Assembly: GCA_034509425.1 (NCBI GenBank)
Contig: JAVTVJ010000297.1
Span: 62,001-126,000 of the forward strand
Reading direction: 5' to 3'
Origin: Eopsaltria australis
Lineage: Eukaryota > Chordata > Aves > Passeriformes > Petroicidae
Length of the DNA stretch: 64,000 nt
The position numbers and the translations under genes are program-made. Each line of letters begins with the position of its first letter. Position 1 is the stretch's first letter. The notes under the pieces are model-generated. The model saw only the letters and a program-made list of their open reading frames with translations. It made no database searches and had not been told where the DNA came from. Shown here one piece after another: positions 23,996-34,632 of the stretch.

Positions 23996-24407
23996 CCCCC
24001 TCAGTTTTTACTGCTGCACCAGGACCCTTCTTCCCTTTCTTTGTTTCTGCTGACTGAAGTTGGGAAGAGAAATACAATCATAAAAAAAATGTCTCTGACC
24101 CAAAGGAGGGTTATTGTAATGCAGGGGGAAGTTTATGTGCTGCTTGTGATGATGCAGAGCCCAGGATGGAATAATTTCAAACAGAGTGTTATTATACACG
24201 GGGAGCAATCAAATATCTCATGAGGGACAGTTTGGGAAGGCTCCATTTCTTCTTCCTCAGGTAATGTAAGAAGTAAATAACTCCTTTTAATTACTGGGAC
24301 ATCAGGTGTGTTTATCTGCTGCCTATAAAGAATAGCCAATTGATCAAAACAATACCTGATTCAATAAAGAGGTGTTCCTCTCCCCTTTTTTTTTAAGAGT
24401 ACCTTTA

Positions 24408-24475
24408 CTTTCACAGAACCACAGACTGGTTTGGGTTGACAGGAACTTTCACTCAATTACTTTAATCCAAGAATA
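24408..24475 (-). mobile_element. Possible CR1 LINE terminal scrap
   Basis: TTTCACAGAACCACAGACTG followed by GTTTGGGTTGACAGGAAC resembles only the last 50 or so bases of a CR1 element in reverse. Confidence 0.45.
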
Positions 24476-24952
24476 AGCAGCAGGGTAGAATATGTTTATG
24501 ATTTAATTTTTAAATCACTAAAGCAAATGAATTGTCTGATTTAGACAGCATTTTAAAGCATATTGAGGTCTTTTCATTAAGAAATAGGCTTCCCATTGGG
24601 GTCAGAGCAGGACTGCCTTTTCCAGTGACAGTTTGGACCGAGACAGTTTAAACTGGTTGTAAATTCATACTCTGAGTATGCAGCAGCTGATTACAAGCCA
24701 CTGCTCTACACAGGCTGTACTCAGGACAGGCTGTGAGTGCCTTCCTGGGGAAGGAAACTCATCTGCAGCATCTGCTGAAGGGCCCTGCAGAGCGTTTTTG
24801 GGTTTGATCTTTGCAGAGGGGAAAGACAAACCCTCAGGAGCACAGATGTTCCTTCAAGAGCTTAGCAGCTGGGGAAGGACTCAGCACAGCCATCCTCAAA
24901 TCCCCCAAACCCCCCAAATCCCTTCCAGTATCAAGCACAGAGTCAAGCCTAC

Positions 24953-25122
24953 CTGATGAGCTGTGCATTGTCATGGGCTTTACGAGGTAGGAGTTTGAGC
25001 TTCCTCCAGTCCAGAAACTCGTGCAGGCTGGTGAAAGGGTCCTGGGAAATGGAGCACTTGTCCATGTCATTCCACACCTCCACTCCCACCAGGGCCACTC
25101 GGATATTTAGTGGCCTGTAGAA
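24953..25122 (-). CDS. ADAM12: ADAM12 metalloprotease exon (FYRPLNIRV...HDNAQLI exon)
   Basis: This 170-bp exon has the acceptor ttctccttag and the donor CTCATCAG|gtaggc. It holds 56 codons plus AG, which joins the first C of the next exon to make Ser. It encodes FYRPLNIRVALVGVEVWNDM near its start and LHEFLDWRKLKLLPRKAHDN near its end. Both match human ADAM12 (FYRPLNIRIVLVGVEVWNDM; LHEFLDWRKMKLLPRKSHDN from memory) with a few conservative changes. This is the core beta sheet and helix of the reprolysin fold upstream of the zinc helix. The motif WNDMDKCS keeps the conserved cysteine. It is the most strongly conserved coding stretch here apart from the zinc-site exon. Confidence 0.97.
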
Positions 25123-26758
25123 CTAAGGAGAAGAGAAAAGTGGAAATACGTGTCTAAAGAACATCTCAGACCATGTTGGGTTAGAATGTTTCAATAAAAG
25201 CAAAATGAGCCTTTCTCATAGAGGTTCAAGCAATTTATTCTTCAGGGCAAAACACCTGACAGGCCTCAGGCAAGACGTTTCCAAGACTCCCAGAAAACTG
25301 TTCTGACCCAACTCAATACCTATAAGGCATTGAAAGAGATCCAGGGATTTCCTGCTTCTCCATGTCCTACCCAAGTCTGGCAACTTTTCTCAAGATGAAA
25401 CCCTGCAACTCCCTGTCCTTGTCCTGAAGGGACTCCTGGCCATGGCCAATGACTCTCCCAGGATTGCTGCCCCACCCTGGATTGCACGGATCCAGTTCCA
25501 GAGGGAGAGGAACTCTGCTGTGCTATGCTTGTGGTCCACAATAATAGCTGAAAATGAGCCAGGGTCGTCAAGTCTTGCTCAGAGCAGATAAAACCAAGTG
25601 ATTTTATCAATTCCCCCACCAGCAAATGGCATTTTGCTGCAAGAGGGGAGCCAGAGCAACATCAGCAGAGCCATAACAACAATTCTAATGTGAGACTGAT
25701 GTGAGCAAGGAGTCAAGGATTGATCAAGTCCAGATTTGCCTGACAGGCTGAGGAAAACATCCAGTAGATCTTTGTCTTGTTTCTGTGCACTCCAGTCATT
25801 TGCATAACACCAGCATTTGTTGAGCATAAATTAAGCGTGAAACAAAAAATACGTTACAATATGCAAAATTAATTTTGAGCAGGTAACATATAAACACCTG
25901 TCCTCTGGCAATAAGTCAGCAAGACAATTATGGATGAGGTGGAGGTGTCTTCAGCAGCTTGTTTTTAATCAGGAATGCTTCTCCTTGAGCTATTGCCCTT
26001 GAAGTATCACTTGATAAGTTCTCGGATAAATTAAGACTCTCTCAGTTATAATTTCACTACTAGACTCCTAATTTTTTTCTGGCCATGCAGCTCAACAAAA
26101 TGTAATCTCTAATTTGTTCAAAAACCACTCTAGAGGACTCTTAGCCTTTATTGTTTGCTGTCAAGAAATTATTTCAAGGCCAAAACAAATCCAGTGTATG
26201 TCTCTGTCTTATTGCTCTCACTCAGCCATCAACCTTTGCTTCCTTATCTTTAATTCTGCCATCTTTCTTGGGTTATACATCTTATTAATTGTGTTTTCAC
26301 AGGCCTTTGCTGGCCTTACAACTGGGCCTTGCCTTGTTGCAGCAAATAACTTTGTTCTCCAAATTTCTCTTCAAAATAATCCTCTTTGTTTTCTCTATAG
26401 GATGTGATTATCCCCATTCTCCTCCCTGGTGAATAAAATCCTAGGGGTAAATTGTGCTTTTTCTCAGGAATAGATCTTTGCATCCCATACTAAGCTCGTG
26501 GCTCAGTGTATCAAAGGGCAAATGAAAGGTTTAAATTTCTCTCCTGGTTGGAGAGAAACTTTGCTCTGAAATAGTGGAGTACCAGGAAAGCTGCAGGGTT
26601 AGCTCTGTGAAGAGGTGAGTGGATGAGATGTGGCCAAGGTGGTGAAAGCTGCTGATGGTTTTCTTAATTTACCAAGAGAAAATACACAGATTTCACAGCA
26701 GCATCCTTCAGAAAACGTGGGAAGGTTGGGGAAAGGAAAACAATCCTCATGTTCTTAC
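25123..26758 (-). other. ADAM12 intron, 1.64 kb
   Basis: Unique, A/T-rich intron. Open frames at 25579-25827 (minus) and 26114-26407 (plus) have no recognisable domain, and the second is a hydrophobic translation of T-rich DNA. I see no repeat or exon. Confidence 0.85.
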
Positions 26759-26830
26759 CTTATCAACGTAGTTTGCAATTTCTATCAGCCTCTGCTTAAT
26801 TTTTTCCACATCTTTGCCTTGTCTCTGAAA
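26759..26830 (-). CDS. ADAM12: ADAM12 metalloprotease exon (FQRQGKD exon)
   Basis: This 72-bp exon has 24 codons in phase 0 and encodes FQRQGKDVEKIKQRLIEIAN followed by YVDK. Human reads FQRQGKDLEKVKQRLIEIANHVDK from memory. It forms the first long helix of the metalloprotease domain. The donor is GATAAG|gtaaga. I chose the acceptor cattccaag|TTTCAG because it keeps the conserved Phe-Gln. A second AG six bases downstream (tttcag|AGACAA) looks more like a consensus acceptor and would remove exactly those two residues in frame. The intron on the 3' side is 1.6 kb and the one on the 5' side only 0.8 kb, the shortest in the window. Confidence 0.95.
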
Positions 26831-26832
26831 CT
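26825..26832 (-). promoter_or_regulatory. Tandem 3' splice acceptors 6 nt apart
   Basis: On the minus strand the sequence reads ccaag|TTTCAG|AGACAAGG. The first AG preserves Phe-Gln of the conserved FQRQGKD; the second is a better consensus acceptor (tttcag) and would drop those two residues in frame. I favour the first AG because the human protein contains Phe-Gln. Confidence 0.5.
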
Positions 26833-27618
26833 TGGAATGCAAAGGATCAATGTACCAGCAGCACAAATGTCCCAGATTTTCCCCCCAAGAGCCAGCACGT
26901 CAGGGATCTTTGGGAATTAGGGTGCAGCCAAAATCCACCAGCAGACTCCTGTTGGATTCACAGGATCACAGTCTGCCCCAAAAGAAACACAGGCTGTGGG
27001 AAAGGCTTTTGGTTGTCATGAAAAGATTTTTAAATCTCCAAGTGTTACATAGGGGTCGTTTCAGGGAAAAGTTCTTCTCTTAGCAGGTCTTTCAAAGAGT
27101 GGTTGCAATTCCCTAAGTGACAGTGTTCAAGGAGACAAAAAAAAGAAATAAAGAAGCAAAATAATTCAATCCAAGATTCAGATCTTTGCCATTCAGCTCA
27201 CTGGAACATTTTTACAGCCAGTGCTGGTGCTTTGGAGCTCCCTTTGCAAACCATCAGGAAGGCAGTCGTGCTCCACGGGATGTGATGGCAGAGCAGTGAC
27301 AGCCCCTCTGAGGGCACAGTGAATGGCAGTGAGGACTTAACTTGCCCAAGGAATGAACATTTGCCTCTCCTTCCATACTGACACACATTTATTTCAGAGT
27401 CAAACTCTTTATGATGTACTGCAAGAGATTTTGCAACTGAATACCAGCATTGTCCTATCTTAATAATTCCTTCCCTTGCCCAGCCCTAATTAGGGAGGAT
27501 GATTTACCTCAGGAAACCATCATATTATTGACTGCAGCACCTTATTTGCAGTGCCATGGTAACTGAACTGAGCTGCCCCTTTCCTGCTCACATCACTTTT
27601 TATTTTGCAGTTCCTTAC
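26831..27618 (-). other. ADAM12 intron, 0.79 kb
   Basis: The shortest intron in the window. No repeat, exon or other feature is recognised beyond its splice sites. Confidence 0.9.
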
Positions 27619-27684
27619 CTCACGATTATCTGCCACAATAACAAGCTCCACGTACTTCGTTGTCTTCAGAGTCTCCCTCTTGTA
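27619..27684 (-). CDS. ADAM12: ADAM12 exon at the prodomain/metalloprotease junction (furin site)
   Basis: This 66-bp exon, 22 codons in phase 0, has the acceptor ttttttgacag and the donor CGTGAG|gtaagg. It encodes YKRETLKTTKYVELVIVADN followed by RE, nearly identical to human HKRETLKATKYVELVIVADNRE as I recall it. Joined to the Arg that ends the previous exon it gives R-Y-K-R|E, a minimal furin/proprotein-convertase site (RX[KR]R), where the prodomain should be cleaved in the trans-Golgi. The segment KYVELVIVADN is the first beta strand of the reprolysin fold and marks the start of the mature enzyme. Human has one extra upstream basic residue (RRHKR), so the bird site is slightly less basic. 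Confidence 0.96.
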
Positions 27685-30600
27685 CTGTCAAAAAAACCAT
27701 GAAAGTCATGTTTTGTTTTCAGCCTCGATACAACAAAGTTGTGAGAAGAGAAATAAAAATAATTCTTGCAGGAGAAAATGCACAGTGTCTCAGATTTCCT
27801 ACTTTTTACTAAGATTTTACTACACACAGATTTGTAGTGCATTCCTCTTCCTCACGGACGTTTTCCTTCCTTACAAAACCCCTCAGGATTTGATCACAGA
27901 AAGCAGATAGAGGTGCAAAATCTCTCTCAACCTTTCAGCTTTCTGCAGTTGAAACGTTTGAGTTATCTTTCCTCACAGGAGAATATCCCCTCCAGCAGAA
28001 AGACCTTTGCTATTTGCAAGGCACGTTTAAAGGAGGGATGAGGTAACTTCTAACAAACATTTCACACAATGGACAAACTGGTTACTGAGAAAAATGAGAG
28101 ATAAAGGGATATTGAGTGAAGCAGAGAAGAGGTCAAGCAGTCAACTGATAAATTATGTAGGAAGAAAAACCCAAAAATAAAAAAAGCTGAACCAACTTTC
28201 AGTGTCTGAGGAAGCAAAAAATACTTGAAAAACGAAAGGCTCACATTAAATTTTGTATCTGTATATTGATATATCTGTATATTCAAATAAAATGCAAGTC
28301 TAAAAGAATCATGAAGTTTAGTTGAAAAAACAAAATCAGTGAAGAATGTGAAATTATTTTGTAAGACAAAACATGTCACAACTCCTTTGCTACCCTAAAC
28401 TTAAGTGACCTCTTAGTGCCTGTAAAATTCTGTGATTTACAGCAGCAGCATCTCTCCTATCATTCCTTCCTTGTGTCTGGAATAGGACATTTAGGGAAAA
28501 GAGGTCTCAGCAGAGTAGCTGATCTTCCTGCCAGAACTTAGAGGCCTTAAACAGATGTCTGACCTACAACTGACCACGATGTCTTGAGCTGCAGCAAAGC
28601 TCTTTAACCTCAAACATGACTAAAGCTTTCCAAGGAAAACTGTTCCAAGGCAAACTGAGTGCTCCCCTGAGCAGAGCCAGTGCTGGACCTCGCCTTCCAG
28701 CCAAATTTCACAAGGTTTTCTTCACATTATCAAACTATTCCTCTCTGTTATCTGCAGATTAATGATTTTGATGTTTTGCAAGAATTAGAGAAAAGTGAAC
28801 GATGCAATCTTTAGTATCTGACTTTCAAACTCATATTTAATAGTGTTGCAAATTCCAGTAACTTGGAAAGAGTTAAATTTCTTTTGGACAACATGAAAAA
28901 TTGATGGAGATGTGGATGGAGAGAGGAGTAAGAGCTGCTGTTAATGCACTAAACACCAAGGATGCAAACACTTGACAGGATTACACTCATTAGGGGCTCT
29001 GGCAAACGAGCTGAAGTAGAGAATTTAAAACTTCTGGTATTGGGGTGTGCTGTCACTCAGAGAGGTACCACCAAAGGCAAATGGCCATGTGGCTGCTGTT
29101 TGTGATGGAATTGATCTCTCAGACACTAAAACTCTCACATCCTGAAATTTTTTATGAGGTCCTAAAGAGATGCATCCCAGGTGCCTCTCATCCTCCTCCA
29201 AGTGAAGAAGCAAAGATAATACAGGAAAATCTGAGTTCAAAGACACAAGGAGAGCTCTGTTACATCACTCAGTTTAAAACATTTCCTTCTTACCAGGAGT
29301 AAAACTGTTTGGACTGGAGAGAGTGAGCTGGAGAGAAATTGGCTTGCAGGTATAAAAATCACATAAGCCTCTGGTGACAGACTTGCATAACAAATCTGTT
29401 CCTGAGATTTGCCCGAAGGCTGTGTGCACTCCTAGGATACAATATTTATTTATGAAATAGACCTAATTATGGCTTCTTTCAGCTTGCTTTCAGCAGCCAG
29501 CTGCATCAGTGCACAACTGCTTAGCTGAGTTAATCCTTCAGAGCTGAAATGAAGAGTCAGGGACACAGCCATGAGAGGTGGGGGACAATGGGCTTTGTTC
29601 CACTGAGCACTGTCTCTCTCCTCTGCTCCTTCCACACCTGATCCTGGCACAAGCCTGCTGTCCCAGCAGCTGCAGCCCTTCCTCAGGCTCCTGGGAATTG
29701 CCATGGCTTGGCTGGACACTGCAGGGGTGCAGCCTCTCTTTATCCATGCTCTAAAGTCACCTGTTTGGTCATGCTCACCAGCACCACCAAAATGGCTTTT
29801 TTTTCTTTGTGGCTACAGAGAAAATTCCCTCCTGCAGGGTCTGTCCTACACACCAGACATTCTGCAGGGTCCTGTCTCAGTGGAGCTCAGCTGGAAAATG
29901 CTCCTTGATGCAATTTGAGGGTCCAGTGAGTCATGAAATGACCCAGTGCTCACAGAGACCCCGCTCTGGGGACAGAGCCTGCCTGCAGCATCCTCTGCAT
30001 CTCCTGCCCTGATCCACTGAACCTCCTGTGTGGATCTGGGAAGCTGAGCCTGCTGCCTGTCCCATCCTTTATCTGTACTCACACCTACCCCAAAGGCCCT
30101 TGGCGATATCCTGGTCTCACATTTCAGCTCTGCTCAATGAGAATTCCGTGTAGGTGGCTGAGTGAAGAGTCAGGGGAAAAAACCAAACAAAAACCTTCCC
30201 CCAGACCTGTCAAGAAGCCAAATATTTTCATCATGCCCTGAACCTTAGAGCAGATTTCTGCCTAATTCTGTCACCCAGTGTGATTTGGAGCAGCTTTATG
30301 TCTCCCCACTTTACAGGTCATCTTTATTCAGTGTGCCCACTGACAGACTGGAATATGAAAACTCACTCCACACATTACATTTGACAGCTTTCAAAATTCC
30401 TACATTAGAAACTTAACCAACTTACTCATTAAATATATTGTACCTATCCATACGATGTGACTGCTGACAGGTTTTATAATTATGTCCACTGAACCACAGC
30501 AAAAATATTTCTCAGATATTTAAAGTGAAATCTGGGATGGAGTTGTAGCCACCAGCAAAATGGAAGAACCATAAGGATAATAACAAAATGGCTTTGATTG

Positions 30601-31582
30601 TATCAGATTTTTACATGCACACATTTTATTTCTTCATTACATTGACTGCTCCAGTGGAATTCAGTCAAAGTCACCAATAATTTGGGGAAACCTTAATAAA
30701 GTTATATTTTCCACCCACATATATTTTTTAGCAATACATTTAATTCTTAAAATGATATAAGGGTCATGCTCTAGATGTAATATTTAGTATTCCTAAAAAT
30801 GTAAAATAAATTAATTCCATTGCACAAATTATATCCAGGGATGTCACTTAGGATGCTTTCCTTGACAACGGACCTGGTGCAAACCTGAGTTGTACATGCC
30901 AGTACAAATCCCCATATGTGACATTTCATAGATGCTGATGGCAGGTTTGTATCATTATATAATTCCTGAACACCTCACCCAGCCTTTCCTACAAGCCTCA
31001 TCCCATATGCAGATGGATTTGCTACAGCATTTCCTCTTCCTGGTTTTTAGCTCATCTAATTTTCTAGTTTCCATGAGCTGGATGTATCTCACATGAAGTA
31101 CTTTTCTGCCAACATCACAGCAACTACAATAATACATCTGTAAAATAATATGCTGAGAATTTGTTTTGTCTGCATAAGAGACTTCCCTACTAAAATATAA
31201 AGGTTCCAAACCTGGAATTAGCAAAATATCCCAGCTATCATGTTCTCTTTCATCTTGGGAGGGCAAGAACTTTTCCAGATACTGCTCAGAATTCTTAGGG
31301 AGCCTTAAATTCTGGTTATAACCATACAAGAACCAAAATATATGACCATAATGTGAACCCATAAACTTTCCTGTGTTGAAAAGGGAGTGAAAAGCAAGTT
31401 ATGCACGGGGAGTCGAGGAAAAGCAATAAAGCTTTAACAAATAATTTCAAGGCTGCACTCCAGCAGATGGCACCAAGGGGAGCTGATGATGTGGGTTAAT
31501 GTTTTGCTCAGTAGAGACTCTTGTGGTGGGCAGCAAGGTGGAAATGCTGCCAAGCAGACACAAAAGCACATCAGCCACCTAC
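27685..31582 (-). other. ADAM12 intron, 3.90 kb
   Basis: A/T-rich intron, especially 28.0-28.4 and 30.4-30.9 kb, with a G/C-richer patch at 29.5-30.1 kb. I recognise no repeat family and no coding exon in it. The open frames are short and unrelated to known families. Confidence 0.85.
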
Positions 31583-31766
31583 CCTGGCAGCTGGAGAAAG
31601 CTGTGATGTGGCACTGGCAGCAGCCCTGGTGGCAGGGATGTCCAGCTGGTGGCCACACGAGCCCGGGGCTATTTTCAGGTTCTCCGCTCGGTAGATCTTG
31701 TGTTCACTTGTGGCACCTTCCAATGGCTCCAGAACGTAGCTGTTGTTTTCAAACATGATAATTCCC
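31583..31766 (-). CDS. ADAM12: ADAM12 prodomain exon with the cysteine switch
   Basis: This 184-bp exon encodes the end of the prodomain. On the minus strand the acceptor is ctgtcccag and the donor is GCCAGG|gtaggt. The first G completes the Arg codon from the previous exon, and 61 codons follow. It opens GIIMFENNSYVLEPLEGATS, close to human GLIVFENESYVLEP, and keeps an N-glycosylation sequon (NNS). Residues 35-38 of the exon are GSCG. This corresponds to the human cysteine switch, whose thiol coordinates the catalytic zinc and keeps the enzyme inactive. The stretch after it (HQLDIPATRAAASATSQLSP) is alanine/serine-rich and differs clearly from human, as expected of a linker under weak constraint. 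The last residue, Arg, becomes the first basic residue of the furin site R-Y-K-R completed by the next exon. A CpG-dense patch lies about 290 bp upstream of the acceptor. Confidence 0.96.
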
Positions 31767-32055
31767 CTGGGACAGAGGAGAGCAGAGTGAGACACGTGGT
31801 TTCCAGGAGCTTGTCTATACCAGAGTTACACCGAGTTTAATAATGATGGAGTATGAGAGAGCAAAACACTGATTTACAATGTCACGGGCGAGCGGAGCAG
31901 GAAACATCAAAGCTGTACATTTGTCATTGCAGCACACACCAGACTTTAAAAGAACCAATGGCTCCCAGAAATTTGTCTCTTCTGAAGTGCTGCACTGCAG
32001 AGCAAAATGAAATTTGTGCTTTATTTGTTTTCCATTCTCCCAGTGATGCATTGCT

Positions 32056-32106
32056 GATGCCGACGGTGCCGCGGCTTCCGAGGGGCCGCGAAGAACGGGA
32101 ACGAAC
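32056..32106. other. Short CpG-dense patch
   Basis: About nine CpG dinucleotides fall within about 46 bp (core GCCGACGGTGCCGCGGCTTC then GAGGGGCCGCGAAGAACGGG). The surrounding intron is CpG-poor. It lies about 290 bp upstream of the acceptor of the exon at 31583-31766. Its function is unknown. Confidence 0.75.
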
Positions 32107-33824
32107 AAAAGCCTGGAGAAACACTTTGGGAAGTGAAGGTGCAGTGGAAAACATTAATTACGGTCTGCAGTGTGCATTACAGCTGTTAAACCAAACCCTG
32201 ATGGGAGCATCAGTCCTGCCAGATCAAAGAGGCCTCGCCGTGTCAGGGTGGATTATTAAATATTGTGCAGTGGGGCAGCAGAGCGAGGCTCAGACTCAGC
32301 AACAGTTGATTCCTGTTCCGCTCATTTTACTGCCCAAAATAATAATTCTGACAGCAATACCACCTGCTCCCTGAGGAACTCACAGATTTTGCAGTGAAAG
32401 CTCTCTTGCTGAATTCTTTCAGCTACAGCCTGCAAGAGGAAAGAGGGCCCTTGTGCTGGGTCCTGCCCAGGTGTCCTGAGGTGCCACAGCAAAACAAAAG
32501 CGACAAAAGGTTTAATATCTGGGGGTGTTCACCTGGAGAAGGCTCCAGGGGGACCTCAGAGCCTTTTTCAGTGCCTCCAGGAGTGCTGGAGAGGGATTTG
32601 GGAAGAGGACATGTGGTGGTTTTATTTTTTAAATGTGTCTTTTTGGTGTTTTAGAAGTGTCTGCCCTTTTTATTCCCATCTGTGCTGTGACAAAGGGAAG
32701 GTACTACAACCACTGTGAGACCAGTGTCGCTGTACAACTTCACAGAAAGTTATAAAAAAGAGCATAAAATAGGAGAAAAAGGACCCAAAAGCAGGTTAAT
32801 GACACTGTGAAGACTGATTTAAAGATAAAATTATGATTATTAGGAAAAAGCTGCCTTAGCTATTCTATTATTAGGAAGATATGACGAAGAAACTCAAAGT
32901 CTTTGGTCTGCTAACAAATTAACTGAAGTGTTGATTCCAAGCTGGCTGCACAATTTTGCTACAGAGCACCATTAACACCAGTTCAGCCAAGCCAGCAAAC
33001 ACTTTACTGGTGACTGGAACAGCTAAAAGTCCAAAAGAAAAAAGCAGCCTGGAAAACCATGATATCAAAATGTGTCCAACAGCAGTCCCAGGAACCTGTT
33101 TGACCCGAACCAAGGCTCAGGGGCTGATAATTCATCTGCAGCTCCTGGGCAGAGCAGGTGAGACACATCCACCCATCACACAGCGAGCTGGGAGGGATGG
33201 AGCATGCCTGGAAAAGCTGATTTATCCCAGCAGCCCTGCAGCTCCAGGATCCCAACAGCCCTCCTGACACACGAGACACCTCGGGCAGGTCACCCCTGAT
33301 CTGAGTAACCTCACACCTCACAGCTCTCTGTTATTGTCAGAGCTGCCTCATTCCTTGGAGGGTTTAGGAAATTAGGGCAAGGTATTCCCTTTGCTCCAGA
33401 AACCAGCAGCCCTGCAATCAGCACAATCAAATAAGGATTGTTGTCTTTGCCTTGTGCAATTAATCATTTAATTTTGGAGGCAGGAGTCCATTAGTCACTG
33501 CTTGAAATGGGCCAGCCTGAGCAGCTTCCCTGTGTTGACAAATCAGAAGCAACAGAAAAGCATGAAGGGGTTTATTTTTAATGCTAAATTTGCCCTTCTT
33601 AGAACATCCTCTTTCAAAATTAGAGACTTAAATAATTTTCTTTAATTACATACGCTAGAAAGGGAGAGACTTAGTTGTCTCTTGAACAGAGTTCTCTCCA
33701 TTTTAATTTTTAAAAAGTATTTTAAAGTGACCATCATGTTTTCAGGAGTTCATATCCAAAATTTGCCACATCAATGCCACGTTTTCAATGTATCCCTCAT
33801 GTACCCAACTTCTGTCTAAAAGAC

Positions 33825-33922
33825 CTAAAGAACCATTTATTTGAAAATATCTAAATAACCATTTCTTTAAAAGGAACTAAAGAACCATTTCTTTAAAATT
33901 ATCTAAATAACCACTTCTTTAC
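33825..33922. repeat. 26-bp A/T-rich tandem repeat, four copies
   Basis: CTAAAGAACCATTTATTT and CTAAATAACCATTTCTTT alternate at 33825, 33851, 33877 and 33903, exactly 26 bp apart, so the longer period is 52 bp. Confidence 0.93.
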
Positions 33923-34589
33923 CCCTCATTTCCTGTATCTGTTGAGGATATGGACAAATGATCAGATCCCAGAATGATGAATTTGGGTTTTTCTTGAGCA
34001 TTCCAGCCTGATTCCCATCCCAAGGGACAGCATGGGCCTTCCAGGACAGTTTCACTTTGCCCATGGAGCAACCCCAGGAAAAGGAAAATCTGCAGATTCG
34101 GCATAAAGGAAAACAGACTTTTCATTTAAGGCACACTTATCCCCTGAGTGCTGCCTACAGGATATCAGCACTTGGCTTGTGACCATCTGTAATAAGATAA
34201 TGAATATCAAATATGAATTTTTTTGGCCAGCTCTCTGGTTTTGACTCATTTTCTTTTCCTACAATTGCATTTTTCCCCCTCCATGCAGTGCCAAGCACAG
34301 CACCTTAAAAATGTAACGAGTCAAGAGTTATGGTTCCTTTCTTTTTTTGTGTGTGTGAACAATACCCACCAGTCATTCAGGACTGAGAATCTGAGGCAAG
34401 TAAAATAAATCCATAGCTACTGTTTCCTTCCACCTTCCTCAGGTGTTTCCAAGAAACCTCTGCAACTCCTGCACCATTTCTGTGTCTCCCTCCTCAGCAC
34501 AATTGTCCCACACTCCTGAGCCAGCCCATGTTCCCAGAAACTTCCAATTTTTCAGGAGCCATTAATGCTCCTAAAAATTACTGTTTCAT

Positions 34590-34632
34590 TTAAATTCATT
34601 AATTTAATTAATTAGTAAAATTAATTAGTGTT
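34590..34632. other. Cluster of TAATTA-type homeodomain-like motifs
   Basis: AATTTAATTAATTAGTAAAA and then TTAATTAGTG give several overlapping TAAT/ATTA cores. This may be chance in A/T-rich sequence. Confidence 0.3.

Larger units (their letters stand above)
23546..24952 (-). other. ADAM12 intron, 1.41 kb
   Basis: Short intron whose 3' half holds the CATTGGATC-type tandem array (23.74-23.99 kb), with a weak CR1-like scrap near 24.41 kb. Otherwise it is unique sequence. Confidence 0.9.

Noticed and set aside
23523..24223. Open frames rich in Ile-Gly-Ser-Pro or Trp-Gly on both strands
   Set aside because: They are translations of the CATTGGATC tandem array.
18284..25122. Assignment of the gene to ADAM19, the closest relative
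   Set aside because: ADAM19 has HEMGHNFGMTHD and a different loop after it; the zinc motif and every flanking exon match ADAM12 better.
26114..26407. A 97-codon hydrophobic open frame that looks like a membrane protein
   Set aside because: T-rich DNA gives Phe/Leu/Ile by composition; no family match, and it lies antisense within an ADAM12 intron.
26759..26824. A 66-bp version of the FQRQGKD exon starting at AGA
   Set aside because: It would drop the conserved Phe-Gln; the 72-bp exon matches human, so the shorter form is kept only as a possible splice variant.
31853..32374. A 173-codon open frame on the plus strand spanning the CpG patch
   Set aside because: It shows no domain or family resemblance, and the composition is that of random translation; the CpG patch explains the Arg-rich middle.
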